Source: Chryseobacterium sp. G0186 (lineage in GTDB: Bacteria > Bacteroidota > Bacteroidia > Flavobacteriales > Weeksellaceae). Taken from it: a stretch of DNA of 64,000 nt. The position numbers and the translations under genes are program-made. Below are positions 25,241 through 32,540 of the stretch, in pieces. The notes beneath the pieces were generated by a model. The model was not told where the DNA came from and ran no database searches. It worked only from the letters and a program-made list of their open reading frames with translations. The stretch spans positions 744,001 through 808,000 of the forward strand of contig NZ_CP033918.1 in NCBI RefSeq assembly GCF_003815675.1. The letters are read 5' to 3'. Positions within the stretch are counted from its first letter, which is position 1, and each line of letters begins with the position of its first letter.

Positions 25241-26182
25241 TTAGAGGAATGTAGAGTATCCAAGGCGGCTGGCATTTCGTTCATCATCCTTAAGACTGAA
25301 TGAGTATTCCACTTTCTCGGTGACAAAATTTTCTTCTACATCTACTGTTACTGGTAGAAAATAATCATACAGAGTTTGCAGAACCTTTCTGAACGGGCTC
25401 CCCGGAATGTACCTCTTCATATCTTCATAAGGAATCGGGCCGATATTCACTACCCAGTTCCGTTGCCCATCCATATGTCTCCCACTCGGAATATAGGTAA
25501 CTCCTAATCTAGAATTTCCCAGTAACATAGAATCATCATTTTTCTCTATCTCATCAATAATATTAGGAGAAAAAGTAACCTCTACAGGGACCTGTAAGAA
25601 TGCAGTCATACATCTTTCAAACCATTTCTTATCTCCCCGTATCTGGTGAAAAAATGGTAAAATATGCATAAAAATATAGGCATTTTGCTTATCAAGCATA
25701 TCGATCAGGGGCCAAAGCTCACTTACAGTTTCCAATAAAGCATCTGTATTGCTTGAAATATCAAATTCTGATTCCTTAAGTAAGGCACTTATTTCTGTAA
25801 AAAACACTTCCAGTTCAAAAGGACGGAAAAACTTGCGGGCATCGTCTTCTACCCTTTTCTGTTTCCGAATCTCCCTTACTACAGTATCTACATTTTTTCT
25901 GGAAGCTCCCAGAGACGGTGGATGAAATAACCCCTCAGGAAGATAATCATAAATCCCCTCTCTATAGCTTTCTATAGTGAATACTTCCTCATCAAAGCCT
26001 AAATAACTGCTCGAAATGCTTTTTATATCCTTTAAATAGGCGCGGTCATTTACACCGACTCTTTCAATAAATATATTGCTTACTGTCCGGTGGTATTTTA
26101 AAAGATTAACAGCCACAGCTTCAGCCTTAAAGTCTGTCTGCAGCTTATTGTAATTCATGTCTACAATATTGTTCTCATGCAT
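25241..26182 (-). CDS. tssG: T6SS baseplate protein TssG-like
   Basis: 313 residues, soluble. The C-terminal part (GNSRLGVTYIPSG, then NWVVNIGPIPYEDMKRYIPG and TLYDYFLPVTVDVE) follows the TssG ending pattern of R-L-G ... G-P-L ... P-G. TssG pairs with TssF in the baseplate wedge. It is the first gene of the three-gene T6SS operon; the other T6SS genes (sheath, tube, spike, ClpV) are not in this window. Assignment is by pattern and context. Confidence 0.7.
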   Translation of the reverse strand: MHENNIVDMNYNKLQTDFKAEAVAVNLLKYHRTVSNIFIERVGVNDRAYLKDIKSISSSYLGFDEEVFTIESYREGIYDYLPEGLFHPPSLGASRKNVDTVVREIRKQKRVEDDARKFFRPFELEVFFTEISALLKESEFDISSNTDALLETVSELWPLIDMLDKQNAYIFMHILPFFHQIRGDKKWFERCMTAFLQVPVEVTFSPNIIDEIEKNDDSMLLGNSRLGVTYIPSGRHMDGQRNWVVNIGPIPYEDMKRYIPGSPFRKVLQTLYDYFLPVTVDVEENFVTEKVEYSFSLKDDERNASRLGYSTFL

Positions 26183-26622
26183 AGTGTTTCCTCTGATTAT
26201 GACTTGTAAAGATAATATATCTCGTAAGTTTGAAAAAATATTTTGGCAATAATTTTATTCTAAAAATACTAATTTATTGACATTAAAAGGAAAAATTTCA
26301 AGTAAATTCCGTAAAAATACGGTAAAAAGCATACTTGTCTAATGTTTTAAAGTAAAAGTTTAGTGTTTAAAATCAAATAATTAAATTTTGTTCAGCCATT
26401 CTCGAAAGCTCATTCCTTTACAATTCCAACCTCCCCATCATACATTATACATTATACATTATACAAAAATACCTTCTTCATCTTTCCCTCCCAAACCTAA
26501 TACAATTCCCTATTTTATTGAGATTAAATTTTATTAACAATATTCTATGGAATAAATCATGATAATGTATGCTCATTCGGAAAGCGGGCCGTATCTTTGC
26601 AGACTGAAAATTGTTATTTAAA
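26183..26622. other. Intergenic region between tssG and the nuclease gene
   Basis: Divergent promoter region of about 440 bp. Holds a 7-bp tandem repeat TACATTA (three copies plus TAC, 26441-26464) and the -7 element TATCTTTG (26592-26599) of the nuclease gene. No frame of interest. Confidence 0.6.
26441..26464. repeat. Heptamer tandem repeat TACATTA
   Basis: Three perfect TACATTA units followed by TAC, between divergent genes. Confidence 0.9.
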
Positions 26623-27414
26623 ATGAAAAGTATTTATTCTAAAATTCTGATTTTAGCATTCATTTCCTCTTCACTTTATTCTTATGCGTGGGGATTAACA
26701 GGTCACCGAGTGATTGCTGACATAGCTGAAAACCACCTTTCGAGAAAGGCAAGAAGAGAAATCAAAAAAATAATGGGGAAAGAGCGGTTGGCATATTGGG
26801 CTAACTGGCCGGATTTTATCAAGTCAGATACTACCGGAGTTTGGAAGCAGGCTTCATCCTGGCACTATGTAAACATTGATCCACAAACGGATTTTAAAGC
26901 TTTTGATCAAAACCTGAAAATGCAGGCTGGTCCTAGCCTTTATACCCAGGTCAACACATTATCCAGCCAGATTAAGGATCAAAACACTTCTGAAAAAGAC
27001 AGAAAAATTGCTTTGATTTTCCTTATTCATATCATGGGTGACCTTGCGCAGCCTCTCCATGTGGGAAGGGCAGAAGATTTGGGAGGAAACAAAATCAATG
27101 TTACTTATTTCGGAGATAAAACCAATTTACATTCAGTTTGGGATGGAAAATTAGTGGATTCTCAGAAATACAGCTATACGGAATACTCTAAGCTTCTGGA
27201 TATCAAATCCAAAGAAGAAGTTGCTCAAATTCAATCCGGAACACTGGAAGACTGGTTGTATGACTCGCACAAGATTGCCAACAAAATCTATTCACAGACT
27301 CCAAATGATTCAAAATTATCTTACGATTACCAATACAAATTCAATGATACATTGGAAAGACAACTTTTGTACGGAGGGTTAAGATTGGCTAAAGTATTGA
27401 ATGAATTATTTTAA
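26623..27414 (+). CDS. S1/P1-type zinc nuclease, secreted
   Basis: 263 residues from the ATG at 26623; an upstream TTG four codons earlier is less likely. Residues 1-22 are a signal peptide ending SYA, so the mature enzyme begins with Trp (WGLTGHRVIADIAENHL), whose free amino group is a zinc ligand in this family. Other ligands are in SWHYVNID, LIHIMGDLAQPLHVG and NLHSVWD. S1/P1 nucleases cleave single-stranded DNA and RNA, and this one likely works in the periplasm or outside, for nucleic-acid scavenging. A -7 element TATCTTTG lies 24 bp upstream. Confidence 0.93.
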   Translation: MKSIYSKILILAFISSSLYSYAWGLTGHRVIADIAENHLSRKARREIKKIMGKERLAYWANWPDFIKSDTTGVWKQASSWHYVNIDPQTDFKAFDQNLKMQAGPSLYTQVNTLSSQIKDQNTSEKDRKIALIFLIHIMGDLAQPLHVGRAEDLGGNKINVTYFGDKTNLHSVWDGKLVDSQKYSYTEYSKLLDIKSKEEVAQIQSGTLEDWLYDSHKIANKIYSQTPNDSKLSYDYQYKFNDTLERQLLYGGLRLAKVLNELF

Positions 27415-27775
27415 TTACTGATTGCAGTTTTAAAATATTATTTTTACCTATATAAAACGGAACTTCGGTTTCGTTTTTTTTGTTTAAGGTTGGTTTAGAG
27501 TTTAGAGTTTAGAGTTTAGAGTTTAGAGTTTAGAGTTTAGAGTTTAGAGTTTAGAGTTTAGAGTTTGAAAGTTAAGCTATTTTACTCTTTTCCTTATTCA
27601 ATTTAAATTAAAATTTCAGTCTGAAATTTGATGTCTAGCAACTTGTTTTTTGGCTCTTAAATCCAAATTCCATCTTCTTAAAAGTACTTTTTTCAAAAAA
27701 AACTAAAACAAGTGTAACCTTTTCACTTTGCCCAACGTATATTATATAGTAACTCTTTTTTTGAGGATAAAATAA
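27415..27775. other. Intergenic region upstream of rpoD with heptamer array
   Basis: About 360 bp. Contains the (TTTAGAG)10 array and AT-rich DNA; the rpoD promoter should lie here but no clean TAnnTTTG is seen. Confidence 0.5.
27494..27563. repeat. Heptamer tandem repeat (TTTAGAG)x10
   Basis: Ten perfect copies of TTTAGAG, followed by a degenerate TTTGA. It is the longest simple repeat in the window and lies about 210 bp before the rpoD start. Confidence 0.95.
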
Positions 27776-28642
27776 ATGAGACAATTAAAAATCACTAAGC
27801 AGGTTACCAACAGGGAAACTGCTTCATTAGACAAGTATTTGCAGGAAATTGGTAAAGTGGAACTGATCACTGCGGACGAGGAAGTAGAATTGGCACAAAG
27901 AATACGTGCTGGCGACAGAGCCGCACTGGAGAAATTAATCAAGGCCAACCTTCGTTTCGTAGTTTCTGTATCTAAGCAATACCAAAATCAAGGTCTTTCC
28001 CTACCCGATTTGATCAATGAGGGTAACCTAGGATTAATGAAGGCGGCAAAAAGGTACGATGAAACTAGAGGTTTCAAATTTATCTCTTATGCAGTATGGT
28101 GGATCCGTCAATCAATTTTACAGGCGTTAGCTGAGCAGTCTAGAATTGTAAGACTTCCGTTGAACAAAATTGGTTCCATCAATAAAATTAATAAAGCATA
28201 CGCTCACCTTGAGCAGGAAAATGAAAGACCACCTTCTCCGGAAGAATTGGCTGAAGTTCTTGACATGAGTGAGGAGGACATTAAAGAATCTATGAAAAAC
28301 TCCGGAAGACACCTGTCTATGGATGCACCTTTAGTAGAAGGTGAAGATTCTAATCTTTATGATGTATTGCGTTCAGGAGAATCTCCAAGTCCTGATAAAG
28401 ACTTAATGCTTGAGTCTCTACAAATTGAGATTGAAAGAGCATTGAACACTTTAACTCCAAGAGAGGCTGATTTGGTAAGATTATACTTTGGACTGAACGG
28501 AAAACACCCAATGACTTTAGAGGAAATTGGTGAGACTTTCGATCTTACAAGAGAGAGAGTTCGTCAGATCAAAGAAAAAGCAATTAAGAGACTAAAACAT
28601 AATACCAGAAGTAAGATCCTTAAATCTTACCTAGGTAAATAA
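27776..28642 (+). CDS. rpoD: Primary RNA polymerase sigma factor
   Basis: 288 residues. Regions 1.2 ([20 protein letters not shown]), 2.3-2.4 ([20 protein letters not shown]), 3 and 4.2 ([20 protein letters not shown]) are intact, but region 1.1 is absent. This short form is the usual primary sigma of Bacteroidota, which reads TTTG/TAnnTTTG promoters such as those noted in this window. Essential, monocistronic, with its own terminator. Confidence 0.96.
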   Translation: MRQLKITKQVTNRETASLDKYLQEIGKVELITADEEVELAQRIRAGDRAALEKLIKANLRFVVSVSKQYQNQGLSLPDLINEGNLGLMKAAKRYDETRGFKFISYAVWWIRQSILQALAEQSRIVRLPLNKIGSINKINKAYAHLEQENERPPSPEELAEVLDMSEEDIKESMKNSGRHLSMDAPLVEGEDSNLYDVLRSGESPSPDKDLMLESLQIEIERALNTLTPREADLVRLYFGLNGKHPMTLEEIGETFDLTRERVRQIKEKAIKRLKHNTRSKILKSYLGK

Positions 28643-28665
28643 TTTTAGCGCAAACAATTTTATAG

Positions 28666-28695
28666 GCGGAGTCTGTTTCAGGCTCCGTTTTTTTT
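28666..28695 (+). terminator. rpoD terminator
   Basis: Stem CGGAGTCTG/CAGGCTCCG (one G-T pair) with loop TTT, followed by eight T. Confidence 0.88.
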
Positions 28696-28873
28696 ATTTT
28701 TGTATCTAAGGATGAGTTCTTTGGTTGTAGCTGAGATTGGCTTTGATTTTAATGAATGTTATCATTTACTTTTAAGTATTTGTAACAATTTTTCATCTAT
28801 TTTCAACTAATATAACATTACCAAAATACAGCAGATCTTTAGTGATCACAAACACATTATTAAAATAATCACA

Positions 28874-29467
28874 ATGAAAAAAATACTTTTCGCTTCCGCA
28901 ATGGCTTTATCTCTAATTTCCTGTAGGGAAAATAAAACTGAAAATACCCCGCTCGTAGAGAATGCTGTGGATAATGCTGAATCTTCAATTTCCGGTTCAT
29001 TAAAATCGGGTCGCTATGGAAATCAAGTTCATGAAATTTATAATGAACTTATAAAGAATAACAAATCTTTACTGGAACTTGATAAAAGAATAGAAAAGGT
29101 GGATAAAGAAACAGAAACTGTAATTTCTAAATACAGCTATATTATTGATAAGTCAGAAAGATATTACAATGATGCCAAGACTCTTTCAAATTCGGTAACT
29201 GATTCTCTTGCAAAAATAGAAATCGGGAAAGCAATTCAAAGGAGCTCTGATCAGTATACCATAAAAAATCAAGCTATTACAGATTTAATAAAGAAAATCA
29301 CAGCAAACAGAGTTGTTCTCCATGATCAGTATATCATATTTAAAATAAAAAAAACACTTCCTGAAATTGAAAAATATCAGAATGCTCATCCTTTAAAAAC
29401 AGATAATCTGAATAACATCATCAAGAAGCAAGATAAGTTATTGGAAGAATTAAAGAATTTAAAATAA
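28874..29467 (+). CDS. Putative lipoprotein, helical
   Basis: 197 residues. Signal MKKILFASAMALSLISC with lipobox LISC and Cys17 as lipid attachment site. The mature protein is Lys/Glu/Asn-rich with heptad-like stretches (LLELDKRIEKVDKETETVIS; IKKTLPEIEKYQNAH) suggesting long helices or coiled coil. No family recognised. It ends 10 bp before the GNAT gene and is probably co-transcribed with it. Confidence 0.8.
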   Translation: MKKILFASAMALSLISCRENKTENTPLVENAVDNAESSISGSLKSGRYGNQVHEIYNELIKNNKSLLELDKRIEKVDKETETVISKYSYIIDKSERYYNDAKTLSNSVTDSLAKIEIGKAIQRSSDQYTIKNQAITDLIKKITANRVVLHDQYIIFKIKKTLPEIEKYQNAHPLKTDNLNNIIKKQDKLLEELKNLK

Positions 29468-29477
29468 ACAACATCTC

Positions 29478-29978
29478 ATGAATTATACTACAAAATGGCT
29501 GACCGACAAAACCCGTATCAAGGAACTGGTAGAGTTTTTTATCACCCACAAAACAGATTCCTATATTTCTCATGGCGAGATGATGTCCGGAAGAGCGGTA
29601 GATGCCCACCACTGGAATCCTGACCTTGAGGTTATTTTAACGGAGCAGCTGATTACTGATTTTAATTCTGATGGCAGCTCTAAACTGAATATTTTAATTG
29701 CAGAAAATGAGAATGCCGAAATTGTTGGAATGCTGGTCTTCAATGTTATCAATAGTCCGTTTAAAAAGTATGCAATTTTGGAAGATATGCTTCTGGATCA
29801 GTCTGTAAGAGGACAATCCCTTGGTGGCAAACTTCTGGAAAAAGCAATTGAAGAATCTAAAGGATGGAATATTAGCTTTATTTTGCTGGAAAGTGGAGTG
29901 AACAATCATGGTGCGCATCAGTTTTTTAACAGATATGGCTTCAAGAAAGTATCTGAGAGTTATATTTTGAACTTATAA
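29478..29978 (+). CDS. GNAT-family N-acetyltransferase
   Basis: 166 residues. The acetyl-CoA motif A is visible as AILEDMLLDQSVRGQSLGGK (about 94-113), with Q/R-x-x-G-x-G/S character, followed by ISFILLESGVNNHGAHQFFN and FYxxxGF-like FFNRYGFKKVSESY near the C-terminus. Substrate unknown. It is probably the second gene of a unit with the upstream lipoprotein. Confidence 0.88.
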   Translation: MNYTTKWLTDKTRIKELVEFFITHKTDSYISHGEMMSGRAVDAHHWNPDLEVILTEQLITDFNSDGSSKLNILIAENENAEIVGMLVFNVINSPFKKYAILEDMLLDQSVRGQSLGGKLLEKAIEESKGWNISFILLESGVNNHGAHQFFNRYGFKKVSESYILNL

Positions 29979-30022
29979 ATGATCTGGGAAAAGTTGGTTC
30001 GCTTTAGTTGAAAGTTGGATAT

Positions 30023-30182
30023 CGCTAAGGCGCAAAGACTTTTAACATTTAACCTTATTAAAGACGCAAGGATTTTATCTTTGATAAAATGGATATTGAC
30101 TATTTTCACACACTATTGCTGAAAGTATTTGACTTTTACACTTAAAAAGATAAAGCTTAAAAAAAGACTTTGCGCCTTCGCG
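30023..30182. repeat. Intergenic element bounded by 21-bp inverted repeats
   Basis: The left end (30023-30043, CGCTAAGGCGCAAAGACTTT plus T) and the right end (30162-30182, complement CGCGAAGGCGCAAAGTCTTT plus T) match at 19 of 21 positions in inverted orientation. About 160 bp in total, non-coding, ending 24 bp before the monooxygenase start. AAGACGCAAGGATTTTA inside is a further echo of the end sequence. It has the look of a small MITE-type or palindromic element. Confidence 0.75.
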
Positions 30183-30206
30183 AGTTCCAATAAATACATT
30201 ATACCC

Positions 30207-31331
30207 ATGACGATGAATACAATTTCAATAATCGGAGCCGGAATTGGCGGTCTTACCCTCGGAAATATTCTGAAGCAACAGCAATATGACTTCACGCTCT
30301 ATGAATCTGCTCCGGAAATAAAACCTGTGGGAGCCGGGATTATGATGGCCGTTAATGCTATGCAGGTTTTTGACCAGCTGGGTCTAAAGGAAAAAATTGA
30401 AAATGCCGGAAATAAAATTCATAGGATTACCTTATCTAATGAATCTATGAAGCCTTTTTCAAAAACGGAGATTCTTGAGCTTGAAAAACAATATAATTCT
30501 TGTAATGTAGCCATTCACAGAGCTGAACTTCAGAAAATTCTTGCTGAAAATTTAGAGACCACATCTATTCAACTCAATCATTCTTTAGTCAAAATTGAGA
30601 AGAAGAAAAATTATATACTGGATTTTGAAAACGGATCTCAGGTGGAAAGTACCATTGTTTTCGCAGCAGACGGTATCAAATCTCCCATTCGGAATCAGAT
30701 CTTAAAAACAGGAAACATCCGAGGTTCCGGGCAGAAATGCTGGCGTGGTCTGGTAGATTTTGATTTACCTGAGCAACATCACCATGAAGCTTTTGAAATG
30801 TGGGGAAAGGGAAAGCGTTTTGGCTTTGTTAAAATCTCAGAGAAAAAAGTGTATTGGTATGCCTGTATCAATGAGAAAAGTTTCAGCAGAGATTTGGAAA
30901 TAGCCGATATTTTTAAAGATTATGATTCTCTGGTTTTACGTCTTATTGAAGCGACTGCAAAAGAAAATATCATCTGTAATGATATTTCCGACCTCGCTCC
31001 TATCCCGAAATGGTATTCTGAAAACCTATGTCTGATTGGAGATGCTGCCCACGCTACCACTCCCAATATGGGGCAAGGGGCCTGCCAGGCTATTGAAGAT
31101 GCTTATATTATCGGAAAACTACTGGAGAAAAGTCAGGATTTTAATGCTGTATTTGAAGAGTTTCAAAGGATCCGAAGAAAAAAGGTTGATTATATCGTGA
31201 ATACAAGCCGTTCCATCGGAAAAATCTCTCAATGGGAACGAGGAAATTCACTGCGAAATTTTTTGATGAGCTTAATTCCGGAGCGCATGAATGAAAAAAT
31301 GGCAAAGAAAATCATAGAACTGGAAATGTAA
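30207..31331 (+). CDS. FAD-dependent aromatic-hydroxylase-type monooxygenase
   Basis: About 374 residues from the ATG at 30207 (MTMNTISIIGAGIGGL); an extension to 30129 would run through the repeat element. Dinucleotide-binding motif GAGIGG is near the start, the DG motif is FAADGIKSPIRNQ, and GDAAHATTPNMGQGACQAIE is the GD motif contacting the FAD ribityl chain. This is the group A flavoprotein monooxygenase pattern (PHBH-like, TetX relatives). Substrate unknown; some relatives degrade or modify aromatic compounds or antibiotics. Confidence 0.9.
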   Translation: MTMNTISIIGAGIGGLTLGNILKQQQYDFTLYESAPEIKPVGAGIMMAVNAMQVFDQLGLKEKIENAGNKIHRITLSNESMKPFSKTEILELEKQYNSCNVAIHRAELQKILAENLETTSIQLNHSLVKIEKKKNYILDFENGSQVESTIVFAADGIKSPIRNQILKTGNIRGSGQKCWRGLVDFDLPEQHHHEAFEMWGKGKRFGFVKISEKKVYWYACINEKSFSRDLEIADIFKDYDSLVLRLIEATAKENIICNDISDLAPIPKWYSENLCLIGDAAHATTPNMGQGACQAIEDAYIIGKLLEKSQDFNAVFEEFQRIRRKKVDYIVNTSRSIGKISQWERGNSLRNFLMSLIPERMNEKMAKKIIELEM

Positions 31332-31346
31332 TAATTCATATAAAAA

Positions 31347-31373
31347 AATAGTCGGAAATTACTTCCGACTATT
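31347..31373. terminator. Hairpin between convergent genes
   Basis: Eleven-bp stem AATAGTCGGAA/TTCCGACTATT with loop ATTAC; flanked by A-tract on the left, weak T-tract on the right, so it suits the minus-strand operon best. Confidence 0.75.
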
Positions 31374-31395
31374 CTATCTTAATAAGGTTCTTATT

Positions 31396-31872
31396 TTATT
31401 GCTTATTCTTCTCATTTTCAACCTGAACTGATTCTATCCAACTCATAATTTCTTCTATTTGTTTTTCAGAAAGCTTAGTTCCCTGATGAAGATAGGTATA
31501 TGAAGAAAGTGGCATTTTTTTCTGTTTTACCTGATTGGCTATTGACTCTAATTTATTGTTCCGTTTACGCTGGCTATAGTTTCCCCATTCATTAAAATTC
31601 AATTCTTGTTTTCCTTTTTTAATATGACCTTCAATAAAGAAGCTTAAAGGCTGAATGTATGAATAGATGGGATAATGAGTAGAATTGCTATGACAATCGT
31701 AACAGGAATTTATTAAAGCAGACTGTACATTTTTAGGAACCTGATATACTTTTGAAATATCTGAGGATGAAACCTCCTGCCCATAATCAATATTACGAGC
31801 AGGCTGAATCATCTGTATAATTATAAAAATAAGAATAATTCCAAAAAATATTTTCCTGCTATGGCGGTTCAT
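31396..31872 (-). CDS. Haem-binding domain protein (single CxxCH)
   Basis: 158 residues. One N-terminal membrane anchor (IFFGIILIFIIIQMI) followed by the haem-binding domain with one CYDCHSNSTHYP motif (c-type haem site, about 58-69) and KMPLSSYTYLH, where Met may be the sixth ligand. The pattern fits the Haem_bd family. It is the last gene of the minus-strand copper cluster, 4 bp after the DUF3347 lipoprotein, so translationally coupled. Likely periplasmic electron carrier or sensor; role inferred. Confidence 0.85.
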   Translation of the reverse strand: MNRHSRKIFFGIILIFIIIQMIQPARNIDYGQEVSSSDISKVYQVPKNVQSALINSCYDCHSNSTHYPIYSYIQPLSFFIEGHIKKGKQELNFNEWGNYSQRKRNNKLESIANQVKQKKMPLSSYTYLHQGTKLSEKQIEEIMSWIESVQVENEKNKQ

Positions 31873-31876
31873 CCGT

Positions 31877-32500
31877 TTACAATACTTTTTTTACAGACCC
31901 ACAGTTGATCATTTTTTTCCCTTCATATGGGTTAAAGATTTCCTCAGATTCACTGATCCAGGTTCCTCCTTTTCCATCATTGTACATAGGACAAAAATCC
32001 TGATACAGTTTTAATCCGCCGGTTCCCAGTTTTTCTATTAAATCTGTGATATCATTACTTAAAGCAAGCAAATGTTCCCTTTGATGAGCTATATCATCAG
32101 CATTATCACTTATATGTTCTGCATTTTCTGCTGCGCTATCCAAAATATCACTCAACTCAGGATCCTTTTTCACAGCAGGGGTATTGGGATCATTTTTTTT
32201 TAAAATAGCGTATAACTTTTTAGCTTCCATTGCAGTTGCTTTAGAATCGTCCTTTACCAAAGCATTTTTTAAAGGGAAGTACCCCTCAATAATCTCTTTT
32301 ATTGAAAATATAGCAGGAGCTGCTACTTCTTTTTTATTTTCTACGGAAGAATGATCTTCTGCTTTCTCTACTGGAGTTGTAGCCAGTTCATCTGCAACAT
32401 TAGGTGTTGGGGCTGCCTCTTTTTTTGCAGAATTACTATTGGGATTATTGCATGAATATAAAATAGATCCCGTTAAAAGTATGGTTAATATGTTTTTCAT
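31877..32500 (-). CDS. DUF3347 lipoprotein
   Basis: 207 residues; signal with lipobox ILYSC (Cys16). A low-complexity Ala/Pro/Glu linker precedes the DUF3347 domain (IEGYFPLKNALVKDDSKAT; LSNDITDLIEKLGTGGLKLY; FCPMYNDGKGGTWISESEEI). DUF3347 occurs in copper/silver efflux adaptor (CusB-like) proteins and as stand-alone periplasmic proteins near copper genes; the CPM motif could bind Cu(I). Lies between the multicopper oxidase and the haem-binding gene. Confidence 0.85.
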   Translation of the reverse strand: MKNILTILLTGSILYSCNNPNSNSAKKEAAPTPNVADELATTPVEKAEDHSSVENKKEVAAPAIFSIKEIIEGYFPLKNALVKDDSKATAMEAKKLYAILKKNDPNTPAVKKDPELSDILDSAAENAEHISDNADDIAHQREHLLALSNDITDLIEKLGTGGLKLYQDFCPMYNDGKGGTWISESEEIFNPYEGKKMINCGSVKKVL

Positions 32501-32540
32501 TGTATTCTGATTAATTGTTTTAAAAGGTATTCTTGAACAT

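Noticed and set aside
27494..27563. Tandem array considered as a possible CRISPR
   Set aside because: Units are contiguous seven-base copies with no spacers, so it is a simple sequence repeat.
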